64,000 bases of DNA from Mediterraneibacter hominis (GTDB lineage: Bacteria; Bacillota; Clostridia; Lachnospirales; Lachnospiraceae). The position numbers and the translations under genes were made by a program. This document shows, in pieces, positions 43,894-51,258 of the stretch. Numbering within the stretch: position 1 is the stretch's first letter; the number at the start of each line of letters is the position of its first letter. The stretch covers positions 1 to 64,000 of the forward strand of contig NZ_JACOPF010000005.1 in the NCBI RefSeq assembly GCF_014287475.1, in the 5' to 3' direction. A model generated the notes under the pieces. That model was not told the origin of the DNA. It saw nothing but the letters and a program-made list of their open reading frames with translations, and searched no databases.

Positions 43894-44688
43894 ATGGAAG
43901 AATATTTACAGACAAAGGGCAGAATTTTTGATATTCAGAGATATTCCATCCATGATGGTACGGGAATACGGACGATTGTATTTTTGAAGGGGTGCGTACT
44001 GCGGTGCAGGTGGTGCTGTAATCCGGAGTCCCAGGAATATAAAATTCAGACTATGTATGTACAGGGCGAGCCCAAGATCATTGGAGAAGACGTCACAGTA
44101 AAAGAAGTGATGGAGACAGTGGAGAAAGACAGGGTATACTATAGAAGAACCGGCGGAGGACTTACCCTGTCAGGAGGAGAAAGCCTTTGCCAGCCGGCAT
44201 TTGCAAGAGATTTGCTTCGCGCCGCACAGGAAAACGGAATCAATACAGCAATGGAGAGTATGGGATGCGCGGACTATCGGGTAATAGAAGAAATTCTTCC
44301 CTGGCTGGATCAGTATCTGCTCGACATTAAGCATATGAATTCTGCAAAACATAAGGAATTTACCGGCAGAGGCAATGAATTGATGTTGGAAAATGCAAGG
44401 AAGATAGCGGCGTCCGGACAGACAGAATTAAGTATCCGCATACCGGTGATTCCCGGATTCAATGATACGAAAGAGGAGATTAGAGACATCGCCCGATATG
44501 CGAAAGAGATAGGAAATGTAAAAAGAATCCATTTGCTTCCCTATCACCGGCTTGGACAGGATAAATATGCCGGACTTGGAAGAGAGTATTTGATGGGAGA
44601 TGTAGAGCCGCCGGAGAATCAAAAGATGGAAATGCTTTTGCAGACGGCAAAAGAAGTATCACAGATGGAATGTCAGATAGGAGGTTAA
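43894..44688 (+). CDS. glycyl radical enzyme activase (radical SAM)
   Basis: This 264-residue radical SAM enzyme generates the glycyl radical on the dehydratase 21 bases upstream. The cluster motif is C34-x3-C38-x2-C41 (CVLRCRWC), preceded by HDGTGIRTIVFLKG, with GGGLTLSGGESL for SAM binding and the RIPVIPGFND motif. It is shorter than typical glycerol dehydratase activases (about 300 residues) because the ferredoxin-like insert with two extra Cys clusters after the radical SAM motif is absent. Only isolated cysteines remain there. It is expected to be cytoplasmic or co-encapsulated. Confidence 0.92.
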   Translation: MEEYLQTKGRIFDIQRYSIHDGTGIRTIVFLKGCVLRCRWCCNPESQEYKIQTMYVQGEPKIIGEDVTVKEVMETVEKDRVYYRRTGGGLTLSGGESLCQPAFARDLLRAAQENGINTAMESMGCADYRVIEEILPWLDQYLLDIKHMNSAKHKEFTGRGNELMLENARKIAASGQTELSIRIPVIPGFNDTKEEIRDIARYAKEIGNVKRIHLLPYHRLGQDKYAGLGREYLMGDVEPPENQKMEMLLQTAKEVSQMECQIGG

Positions 44689-44694
44689 AGGAAG

Positions 44695-45057
44695 ATGGCA
44701 CAAGAACATATGCCGGAGAGAATTGTACAAGAGCTGGTTCCAGGAAAAGAAATTACGATTGCACATCTGATTGCCAGTCCAGATATTACACTGTATGAAA
44801 AGCTGGGACTGGATCCAAGAGTAGAATACAGTAAATCTGCGATAGGAGTTCTGACAATCAGTCCGGCGGAAACAGCCATTATTGCCGCCGATATTGCCAT
44901 CAAAGCGGCAGGAATTGAATTGGGGTTTGTAGATCGCTTTAGCGGGACACTGATTGTAACAGGGACAATTTCCGAGACAGAAGCGGCGATTCGGGCAGTT
45001 CTTTCCTATGTAAAAGAGAAGATGGGCTTCTCTGTATGCGAGATAACAAGGACTTGA
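44695..45057 (+). CDS. pduU: circularly permuted BMC-H shell protein, PduU/EutS type
   Basis: This 120-residue shell protein has the permuted BMC fold of PduU/EutS. An N-terminal strand segment (RIVQELVPGKEITIAHLIASP) forms the beta-barrel cap over the pore, followed by DPRVEYSKSAIGVLTISPAETAIIAADIAIKAAGIELGFVDRFSGTLIVTGTISETEAAIRAVLSYVKE. Hexamers of this type tile into the facets. It lies 6 bases after the activase and 4 bases before the PduV-like GTPase, the usual PduU/PduV partnership. Confidence 0.9.
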   Translation: MAQEHMPERIVQELVPGKEITIAHLIASPDITLYEKLGLDPRVEYSKSAIGVLTISPAETAIIAADIAIKAAGIELGFVDRFSGTLIVTGTISETEAAIRAVLSYVKEKMGFSVCEITRT

Positions 45058-45061
45058 TTCT

Positions 45062-45523
45062 ATGAAAAAAATTGTACTAATGGGGCGCAGCGAATGTGGA
45101 AAAACTACATTGACGCAGGCTCTCAAGGGAGAAAAGATACACTATCACAAGACTCAGTATGTCAACAATTTTGATGTGATTATCGATACACCGGGAGAAT
45201 ATGCACAGACAAAACATCTGGGGTATGCACTGGCACTGTACGCTTATGAAGCAGATATTGTGGGACTGCTTTTATCGGCGACAGAGCCCTATTCTCTGTA
45301 TCCCCCCTGCTGCACATCTATGTGTAACCGAGAGGTGGTTGGCATTGTGACAAAAATCCACGATGAAAACGCGAATGTAGAACGTGCAGAGAGGTGGCTA
45401 AGACTTGCCGGATGCAAGAAAATTTTTTATGTTGATTCTAAAAAATACGAAGGAATTCCAGAAATTTTGGAGTATTTAAAAGAGGAGGGAGATGTGCTTC
45501 CCTGGGAAGAAGATTTCCAATAA
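45062..45523 (+). CDS. pduV: PduV/EutP-type small GTPase
   Basis: This 153-residue Ras-like GTPase has P-loop GRSECGKTT, DTPGEYAQ as the G3 equivalent and TKIHDE for G4. PduV is thought to associate with the outer surface of the shell through PduU. The P-loop GxxxxGKT is intact, so nucleotide binding is likely. No long N-terminal extension is present. A new promoter follows its stop. Confidence 0.88.
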   Translation: MKKIVLMGRSECGKTTLTQALKGEKIHYHKTQYVNNFDVIIDTPGEYAQTKHLGYALALYAYEADIVGLLLSATEPYSLYPPCCTSMCNREVVGIVTKIHDENANVERAERWLRLAGCKKIFYVDSKKYEGIPEILEYLKEEGDVLPWEEDFQ

Positions 45524-45538
45524 AACCAACATGAAAAT

Positions 45539-45577
45539 TAGTTGACTAATGTGGGATTGTGTGGTAATATTCAACTA
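45539..45577 (+). promoter_or_regulatory. internal promoter framed by an inverted repeat
   Basis: TTGACT (45542-45547) and TAATAT (45565-45570) have a 17-base spacer, so transcription can restart before the aldolase gene. The promoter is framed by TAGTTGA (45539-45545) and TCAACTA (45571-45577). Just downstream ACAAAACA...TGTTTTGT forms another inverted repeat. These are candidate operator sites. Confidence 0.65.
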
Positions 45578-45637
45578 GAAACAACACAAAACAAATATTT
45601 TATGCTGTTTTGTTCAGAAATCCAAGGAGGAGAAGAA

Positions 45638-46459
45638 ATGCAAAACGAATATGAGATTAAAAAAGAGATGTGTGAAATCGGCAGACGAGTTTATAACCGC
45701 GGAATGGTTGCAGCAAATGACGGCAACTTTTCTGTAAAACTCAACGATAATGAATTCTTGTGCACACCGACAGGGGTTAGCAAAGGATTTATGACACCAG
45801 AATATATCTGTAAGGTGGATGCAAACGGAAATGTAATCCAGGCAAATAAAGGGTTCAAGCCGTCATCAGAGATCAAAATGCATATGCGCGTGTATAAAGA
45901 AAGACCGGACGTAAAATCGGTTGTACATGCGCATCCTCTCTATGCAACGACATTTGCGATTGCAGGAATTCCGCTGACACAGCCAATTATGCCGGAAGCG
46001 GTAATTGCATTAGGATGTGTTCCGATTGCAAAATATGGTACACCGTCAACAGAAGAGATTCCGGATGCAGTAGAAGAACACCTGCAGTATTTTGATGCAG
46101 TGCTGCTGGAAAATCATGGAGCGCTGACCTACTCCGATTCTTTATTGAACGCTTACCATAAGATGGAATCCGTAGAATTCTATGCACGTCTGTTATGGCA
46201 GAGTATGCAGATTGGCGGGCCGCAGGAGCTTTCCAAAGAACAGGTAGAAAGATTGTATGAGATCAGAAGACAGTTCGGGCTTCCTGGAAAACATCCTGCA
46301 AATCTGTGTCCAAATGCGAAAGCAGGAAAACCAAGCTGCCATACCTGCGGCGGTGGCTGCGGCACTGCAAAAGCTGCTTCTGCAACAATTGGAAATGCAG
46401 ACGCAGACTTGGTTGCTTCTATTACAAAGAAGGTTATGGATCAATTAGGAATGAACTAA
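45638..46459 (+). CDS. class II sugar-phosphate aldolase (rhamnulose/fuculose-1-phosphate type) with C-terminal encapsulation peptide
   Basis: This 273-residue enzyme splits a deoxyhexulose-1-phosphate into DHAP and lactaldehyde. Motifs of the zinc aldolase/epimerase family include AANDGNFSVKL, TPTGVSKGF, SSEIKMHMRVY, VVHAHPLYATTFA (zinc His pair and active-site region) and LLENHGALTYSDS. After the catalytic domain comes a Cys/His-rich linker (CPNAKAGKPSCHTCGGGCG) and a final amphipathic helix NADADLVASITKKVMDQLG, a typical microcompartment encapsulation peptide. The start is ATG 45638 behind AAGGAGG. With rhaB in the window, rhamnulose-1-phosphate is the likely substrate; fuculose-1-phosphate is equally possible by sequence. 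Confidence 0.88.
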   Translation: MQNEYEIKKEMCEIGRRVYNRGMVAANDGNFSVKLNDNEFLCTPTGVSKGFMTPEYICKVDANGNVIQANKGFKPSSEIKMHMRVYKERPDVKSVVHAHPLYATTFAIAGIPLTQPIMPEAVIALGCVPIAKYGTPSTEEIPDAVEEHLQYFDAVLLENHGALTYSDSLLNAYHKMESVEFYARLLWQSMQIGGPQELSKEQVERLYEIRRQFGLPGKHPANLCPNAKAGKPSCHTCGGGCGTAKAASATIGNADADLVASITKKVMDQLGMN

Positions 46460-46470
46460 GACAAGCATAA

Positions 46471-46497
46471 AGCATATAGAGCATATAGAGCATATAG
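46471..46497 (+). repeat. three tandem copies of AGCATATAG
   Basis: Three exact 9-base units, preceded by a partial fourth (AGCATAA), lie directly before the ribosome site of the DUF336 gene. The number of units could vary by slippage. Confidence 0.85.
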
Positions 46498-46511
46498 AAA
46501 TGAGGACTGCT

Positions 46512-47033
46512 ATGAACGAACAGGATATTACCAGAGCAGTGAAAGCTGTGCTGGAAGAGATGGAAGAAAAACATTCCAATCAGATTGGCAGGCATGTCTG
46601 TAAATGCAAAAAACAAGAGATGACTTTAAATCTTGCAAATGCACTGATAGAAAAGGTAAAGGCATATGCGAAAGAAATAGGGGTCAATGTGGTAATTGCT
46701 GTTTCAGACAAGGCGGGCAGGCCTGTTGCCGTCCAGTGTATGGACGATGCCTACATAGCAAGCTTTGATATTGCAATCAATAAGACATTTACTTCAGCGA
46801 GCCTCAAGATGTCTACGGAGCAGTTAAGCCATTTGAGCCAGCCGGGACAGTCTTTATACGGAATCCAGTTTACAAACGGAGGTAAAATTGTTATCTTCGG
46901 CGGAGGGGAACCGTTAGAAGCAGATGGAAAAATAATAGGTGCCCTGGGGGTAAGCGGCGGTACAGCACAGCAGGATACGAAGATTGCCGCTTATGGAAGG
47001 GACGTTTTTAAGGAGGTATTAGCGTGTCTGTAA
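46512..47033 (+). CDS. DUF336/GlcG (PduO C-terminal-like, heme-binding family) protein with encapsulation helix
   Basis: This protein of about 173 residues starts with an amphipathic helix NEQDITRAVKAVLEEMEE (encapsulation type) and a Cys pair (VCKCKKQ), followed by the GlcG/HbpS domain: LANALIEKVKAYAKEIGVNVVIAVSDKAGRPVAVQCMDDA, FTSASLKMST and GALGVSGGTAQQDTKIA. Homologous domains occur at the end of PduO and in heme-binding HbpS. Its role in microcompartments is not settled; a redox or cofactor role is possible. Start at ATG 46512 with GAGG 6 bases upstream. It overlaps the PduP gene by 10 bases. Confidence 0.83.
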   Translation: MNEQDITRAVKAVLEEMEEKHSNQIGRHVCKCKKQEMTLNLANALIEKVKAYAKEIGVNVVIAVSDKAGRPVAVQCMDDAYIASFDIAINKTFTSASLKMSTEQLSHLSQPGQSLYGIQFTNGGKIVIFGGGEPLEADGKIIGALGVSGGTAQQDTKIAAYGRDVFKEVLACL

Positions 47034-48412
47034 ATGAACAGATGGTGCAGGACATTGTGCAGGAAGTGCTTGCAAAAATGCAGATAGCATCTGACGTGTC
47101 AGGAAACAGAGGTGTGTTTGCCGACATGAACGAGGCGATTGCAGCCGCACAGAAAGCACAGAAGATTGTTGCGAGAATGACCCTGGACCACAGAGAAAAA
47201 GTAATCTCCAACATCCGTAAAAAAATCAAAGAAAATGCGGAAATTCTTGCACGTATGGGTGTGGAAGAAACCGGCATGGGAAATGTTGGACATAAGATTT
47301 TGAAACATCAGCTGGTGGCAGAAAAGACACCGGGAACAGAAGATATTACAACAACGGCATGGTCTGGAGACAGAGGACTTACCCTTATCGAGATGGGCCC
47401 ATTCGGGGTAATCGGAGCAATCACACCGTGTACAAACCCGAGTGAGACGGTGCTTTGCAATACAATCGGAATGTTTGCAGGCGGAAATACAGTTGTATTT
47501 AACCCGCATCCAGCGGCGATTAAAACTTCTATCTATGCTGTGAATCTGCTGAATGAAGCTTCTGTAGAAGCAGGCGGGCCGGATAACATTGCATGCACAG
47601 TAGAGCATCCGACTTTGGAGACGAGTAATGTGATGATGAAGCACAAAGCGATTCAACTGATTGCTGCGACTGGAGGGCCAGGCGTTGTGACAGCGGTTCT
47701 TTCTTCAGGAAGAAGAGGAATCGGAGCAGGTGCAGGAAATCCGCCGGCGCTGGTGGACGAGACAGCAGATATCCGTAAGGCTGCACAGGATATTGTAAAT
47801 GGCTGTACATTCGACAACAATCTTCCATGTATTGCAGAAAAAGAGATAGTGGCAGTGGACAGCGTGGCAGATGAGCTGATGCATTATATGATAGAGGAAC
47901 AAGGGTGCTACCTTGCTTCGAAAGAGGAGCAGGACGCTTTGACAGCAGTTGTATTAAAGGACGGACGCTTAAACAGAAAATGTGTAGGACGTGACGCAAA
48001 GACGCTGCTCGGCATGATCGGCGTGACAGTGCCGGACAATATCCGCTGCATTACATTCGAAGGGCCGAAGGAACATCCGCTGATTGCGACAGAGCTTATG
48101 ATGCCGATTCTCGGCGTAGTAAGAGCAAAGGATTTTGACGACGCAGTGGAGCAGGCGGTGTGGCTGGAGCATGGAAACAGACATTCTGCACATATCCATT
48201 CTAAGAATGTAGATAACATCACAAAATATGCAAAGGCAATCGATACTGCAATACTTGTGAAAAACGGACCGTCTTATGCGGCTCTTGGATTCGGCGGCGA
48301 AGGATTTTGTACATTTACTATCGCCAGCAGAACAGGTGAAGGACTTACAAGCGCAAGCACCTTTACAAAGAGAAGACGCTGCGTAATGACAGACAGTTTA
48401 TGTATTCGATAG
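47024..48412 (+). CDS. pduP: CoA-acylating propionaldehyde dehydrogenase
   Basis: This 462-residue aldehyde dehydrogenase converts propanal to propionyl-CoA with NAD+ and CoA inside the compartment. The N-terminus NEQMVQDIVQEVLAKMQ is an encapsulation peptide, followed by a linker and the ALDH fold. The active-site Cys is C269 (FDNNLPCIAEKE), with GPFGVIGAITPCTNPSET for cofactor binding and ATGGPGVVTAVLSSG. The start is GTG 47024, with AAGGAGG 7 bases upstream, overlapping the preceding gene. It closely resembles PduP/EutE in layout and length. Confidence 0.94.
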   Translation: MSVNEQMVQDIVQEVLAKMQIASDVSGNRGVFADMNEAIAAAQKAQKIVARMTLDHREKVISNIRKKIKENAEILARMGVEETGMGNVGHKILKHQLVAEKTPGTEDITTTAWSGDRGLTLIEMGPFGVIGAITPCTNPSETVLCNTIGMFAGGNTVVFNPHPAAIKTSIYAVNLLNEASVEAGGPDNIACTVEHPTLETSNVMMKHKAIQLIAATGGPGVVTAVLSSGRRGIGAGAGNPPALVDETADIRKAAQDIVNGCTFDNNLPCIAEKEIVAVDSVADELMHYMIEEQGCYLASKEEQDALTAVVLKDGRLNRKCVGRDAKTLLGMIGVTVPDNIRCITFEGPKEHPLIATELMMPILGVVRAKDFDDAVEQAVWLEHGNRHSAHIHSKNVDNITKYAKAIDTAILVKNGPSYAALGFGGEGFCTFTIASRTGEGLTSASTFTKRRRCVMTDSLCIR

Positions 48413-48427
48413 AGGAGGACAAAAAAC

Positions 48428-49639
48428 ATGGAAATGAATTCTGCAAATGTAGAAGCGGTTGTAAAACAGGTGCTGGAAAGTATGCTGGAAAAACCAATTC
48501 CTTCTGCACAGACAGCAAACGCAGGAAGCCAGGCAGTTCCAAAGACCGCACATGTTGCGATGCTGACTTCTCTGGAACACTATGATGTAAAAGAATTCCC
48601 GATGCCGGAGGTCGGCGACGGCGATATTCTCGTCAAAGTAGAGGGATGTGGAATCTGTGGGACAGATGCACACGAATTTAAGAGAGATCCATTCGGACTG
48701 ATTCCGGTAGCGCTCGGACATGAGGGAACCGGAGAAATCGTAAAAATGGGTAAAAACGTAAAAGCGGACAGCGCAGGAAAGCCGCTGAAGGTAGGCGACA
48801 AGGTTGTAACCTGTATGATTTTCAAGGACGACCCGGATATCACAATGTTTGACTTAAATAAGCAGAATGTCGGCGGAGCAGACGTATACGGACTTCTTCC
48901 GGATGATGATATTCACTTGAATGGATGGTTTTCAGACTACATATTGATTCGGGAAGGCTCTACGGTATTTAATGTAAGTGACCTGGATTTGAAGTCCCGT
49001 ATTCTGATTGAACCATGTGCAGTGCTTGTACACGCAGTAGAGAGAGCAAAAACAACAGGCATCTTGAGATTCAACAGCAGAGTTGTCGTACAAGGATGTG
49101 GGCCGATTGGCTTGATTTGTATCGCAGTTTTGCGTACAATGGGTATTGAGAATATTGTTGCGGTGGATGGCGAACAGAAACGTCTCGACTTCGCAAAGAG
49201 AATGGGTGCAGAAAAGAGCGTAAACTTCAAAGATTTCCAGGGCATTGAAGCACTGGCGCAGGGAGTAAAGGATGCGTTCGGCGGATATGCGGCAGACTTC
49301 GCATTCCAGTGTACAGGTTCTCCTGTAGCACATGCCAATATTTATAAATTTATCAGAAATGGCGGCGGTCTGTGCGAGCTTGGATTCTTTATCAACGGTG
49401 GAGACGCAACCATCAATCCACACTTTGATCTGTGCTCCAAAGAGATTACATTGGTAGGCTCCTGGGTATATACATTGAGAGATTATGCGACAACATTTGA
49501 TTTCTTAAAGAGAGCAAAAGGAATCGGACTCCCAATGGATGAATTGATTACACATGAGTTCCCGTTGGAGCAGATCAATGAAGCTCACCAGACGAACCTG
49601 GCAATGAAGGGCTTAAAGATTGCAATTATTAATAAATAA
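48428..49639 (+). CDS. encapsulated zinc-dependent alcohol dehydrogenase (MDR family)
   Basis: This 403-residue medium-chain dehydrogenase begins with an encapsulation helix (NSANVEAVVKQVLESMLEK) and a Ser/Ala/Gln-rich linker of about 25 residues. The catalytic zinc ligands are in GCGICGTDAHEF and GHEGTGE, with IEPCAVLVHAVERA later; the NAD site is VVQGCGPIGLICIAVLR followed by the acidic VAVDG, favouring NAD(H). The usual four-Cys structural zinc loop is absent, replaced by an insert around FKDDPDITMFDLNKQNVGG. In fucose/rhamnose compartments this enzyme is thought to reduce lactaldehyde to 1,2-propanediol, recycling NADH made by PduP. Confidence 0.88.
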   Translation: MEMNSANVEAVVKQVLESMLEKPIPSAQTANAGSQAVPKTAHVAMLTSLEHYDVKEFPMPEVGDGDILVKVEGCGICGTDAHEFKRDPFGLIPVALGHEGTGEIVKMGKNVKADSAGKPLKVGDKVVTCMIFKDDPDITMFDLNKQNVGGADVYGLLPDDDIHLNGWFSDYILIREGSTVFNVSDLDLKSRILIEPCAVLVHAVERAKTTGILRFNSRVVVQGCGPIGLICIAVLRTMGIENIVAVDGEQKRLDFAKRMGAEKSVNFKDFQGIEALAQGVKDAFGGYAADFAFQCTGSPVAHANIYKFIRNGGGLCELGFFINGGDATINPHFDLCSKEITLVGSWVYTLRDYATTFDFLKRAKGIGLPMDELITHEFPLEQINEAHQTNLAMKGLKIAIINK

Positions 49640-49669
49640 TGAAGCCAGTCCCCTTAAAGGAGAAATGTT

Positions 49670-50023
49670 ATGGGAGAAGCAGTAGGCATGTTGGAGGTAT
49701 TCGGGCTGTCAACTGCCTTTGCAGCGGCAGACGCAGGCTGTAAGGCAGGAAATGTCCGTCTGGAGACCTTTGACAAAAATAAACCGGCAAATGCAGATGA
49801 ATTACCTGTACCACTGATTGTAATGATTAAATTCCGCGGCAGCGTATCCGATGTTACGGCGGCGTTAGATGCGGCAAAACGAAGAGCAGAGGAGCTTGCG
49901 GGAGTTGTAGCTGAATATGAGATTGCAAGACCTACAGAGGATACAGAAAAGATGCTGAAGCTTAGCGGGTTAGATAAAGGAAAACCACATTTAATCAACG
50001 AAAAAGAAATTGAAGAAATTTAG
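49670..50023 (+). CDS. BMC-H shell protein with C-terminal extension
   Basis: This 117-residue single-BMC shell protein (GEAVGMLEVFGLSTAFAAADAGCKAGNVRLETFDKN, VMIKFRGSVSDVTAALDAAKRRAEELAG) has a 20-residue hydrophilic tail after the fold (DKGKPHLINEKEIEEI). It is more diverged from PduA than the next gene. It forms hexamers in the facets. A TTAAAGGAG site precedes its ATG, and it starts the run of four BMC-H genes. Confidence 0.88.
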   Translation: MGEAVGMLEVFGLSTAFAAADAGCKAGNVRLETFDKNKPANADELPVPLIVMIKFRGSVSDVTAALDAAKRRAEELAGVVAEYEIARPTEDTEKMLKLSGLDKGKPHLINEKEIEEI

Positions 50024-50035
50024 GAGGAAAATAAA

Positions 50036-50317
50036 ATGGCAATGGCACAGTTAGCATTAGGTATGGTAGAAACAAGAGGACTTACAGCAGCAATCGAGGC
50101 TGCGGACGCAATGACAAAGGCAGCAGAAGTAACATTAGTAGGGACAGAGAAGATTGGTTCCGGACTGGTAACTGTAATGGTGCGCGGAGATGTCGGAGCA
50201 GTAAAGGCTGCTGTTGAGACAGGAGCTGACGCAGCGGGGAGACTTGGAGAATTAGTTGCAACACATGTAATTCCAAGACCACACAACGACGTAGAGAAGA
50301 TCCTTCCTACAGTATAG
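50036..50317 (+). CDS. BMC-H shell protein, PduA/PduJ type
   Basis: This 93-residue shell hexamer subunit matches PduA/PduJ over its whole length ([56 protein letters not shown]). The pore segment is KIGSGLV, with the typical small/polar loop, suggesting passage of 1,2-propanediol. It ends with the conserved [15 protein letters not shown]. It is nearly identical in its central part to the BMC domain encoded at 50892-51170, at the DNA level too. AGGAGG precedes its ATG. Confidence 0.94.
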   Translation: MAMAQLALGMVETRGLTAAIEAADAMTKAAEVTLVGTEKIGSGLVTVMVRGDVGAVKAAVETGADAAGRLGELVATHVIPRPHNDVEKILPTV

Positions 50318-50373
50318 GAGAGTTCTGAAATAGAGAAGGGTTTAACTGCGAATGAATGAAAGGGAGCAGTCTC

Positions 50374-50658
50374 ATGGGAAAAGCGTATGGATTTTTTGAA
50401 ATCCCCAGTGTAACCGCAGCAGTGGTTGCCATAGATATCATGTGCAAGACAGCAGAAGTCGAGCTGGTCACATGGGAGAAAAAATTAGGCGGAAGACTTG
50501 TCACGATTATCATCCGAGGGGATGTATCCGCGGTCACGCAGGCCATTGAAACTGCCGCAGCAAATGGAATCAAAGAACCTGCCTGCCACGTGGTAATTCC
50601 AAGTCCTCATGAAGAGATACTGAAGATTATCGCAAAGAGCGTGAACAGGGTAAATTAG
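50374..50658 (+). CDS. BMC-H shell protein, PduK/CcmK-like minor type
   Basis: This 94-residue BMC-H protein begins [60 protein letters not shown] and ends with [17 protein letters not shown]. It is a clear BMC fold but more diverged, with a pore-loop sequence (KKLGGRL) that introduces basic residues. It is therefore likely to form a different pore from the PduA-like copies. Start at ATG 50374, with AGGGAG 8 bases upstream. Confidence 0.88.
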   Translation: MGKAYGFFEIPSVTAAVVAIDIMCKTAEVELVTWEKKLGGRLVTIIIRGDVSAVTQAIETAAANGIKEPACHVVIPSPHEEILKIIAKSVNRVN

Positions 50659-50669
50659 GAGGCAGTGTG

Positions 50670-51170
50670 ATGGCAGAGGAAAAAAAGACGGCCGGAGCTT
50701 CAAAGAGCACTGGCACATCCAAGAATGCAGGTGCGGCAAAAAAGACAACCAGTACTGCAAAAGCTGCATCCGCTAAGAAGACAACAAAAACAACAACAGC
50801 CAAAGCGCCGTCAAAGACAGTACAGAGAGTGAAACAGGCGGCACATCAGGCAGAACAAGAGCAACCAACAATTCAAAAGGAGGAACGAAGAATGTCACAG
50901 GAAGCATTAGGTATGGTGGAAACAAGAGGTTTAGTAGCATCTATTGAAGCAGCAGATACAATGTTAAAGGCTGCAAACGTAGTATTGGTAGGAACAGAGA
51001 AGATTGGTTCCGGACTGGTAACTGTAATGGTACGCGGAGATGTCGGAGCAGTAAAATCCGCAGTAGAATCTGGTGCAGAGGCAGCAGGAAGACTTGGGGA
51101 ATTAGTTGCAACACATGTAATCCCAAGACCACACACAGATGTAGAGAAAATTCTTCCGGCAATCAAATAA
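50670..51170 (+). CDS. BMC-H shell protein with Lys/Thr/Ala-rich N-terminal tail and internal start
   Basis: This 166-residue protein has a PduA-like BMC-H domain at residues 75-166 ([20 protein letters not shown] onward). In front lies a disordered basic tail (residues 5-55, with blocks such as [20 protein letters not shown]) like histone H1/AlgP-type repeats, then a more acidic Gln/Glu linker. A second, excellent ribosome site AAGGAGG (50877-50883) sits 8 bases before an in-frame ATG at 50892, the natural start of a plain BMC-H protein. Both a tailed and a tail-less product are therefore likely. The outer start ATG 50670 has AGGAGG 7 bases upstream. Confidence 0.9.
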   Translation: MAEEKKTAGASKSTGTSKNAGAAKKTTSTAKAASAKKTTKTTTAKAPSKTVQRVKQAAHQAEQEQPTIQKEERRMSQEALGMVETRGLVASIEAADTMLKAANVVLVGTEKIGSGLVTVMVRGDVGAVKSAVESGAEAAGRLGELVATHVIPRPHTDVEKILPAIK

Positions 51171-51199
51171 TAAAACATTTGTTTGACACAATATTTACG

Positions 51200-51230
51200 G
51201 CCTTACGTCCGCCGCAGGCGGCCGTAAGGC
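51200..51230 (+). promoter_or_regulatory. strong intercistronic stem-loop
   Basis: GCCTTACG-T-CCGCC, loop GCA, GGCGG-C-CGTAAGGC lies between the last BMC-H gene and pduL. No T-run follows, so it is more likely an mRNA stability or partial-termination element that keeps shell-protein mRNA more abundant than the downstream part. Confidence 0.65.
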
Positions 51231-51258
51231 TTGTGAATACTTAATGAGGAGAATTGAT

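Noticed and set aside
44659..45126. 155-codon minus-strand frame over the PduU/PduV genes
   Set aside because: Shadow frame of two well-supported shell-associated genes with their own ribosome sites.
46471..46497. Tandem repeats considered as a CRISPR-like array
   Set aside because: Units are 9 bases with no spacers and no cas genes nearby.
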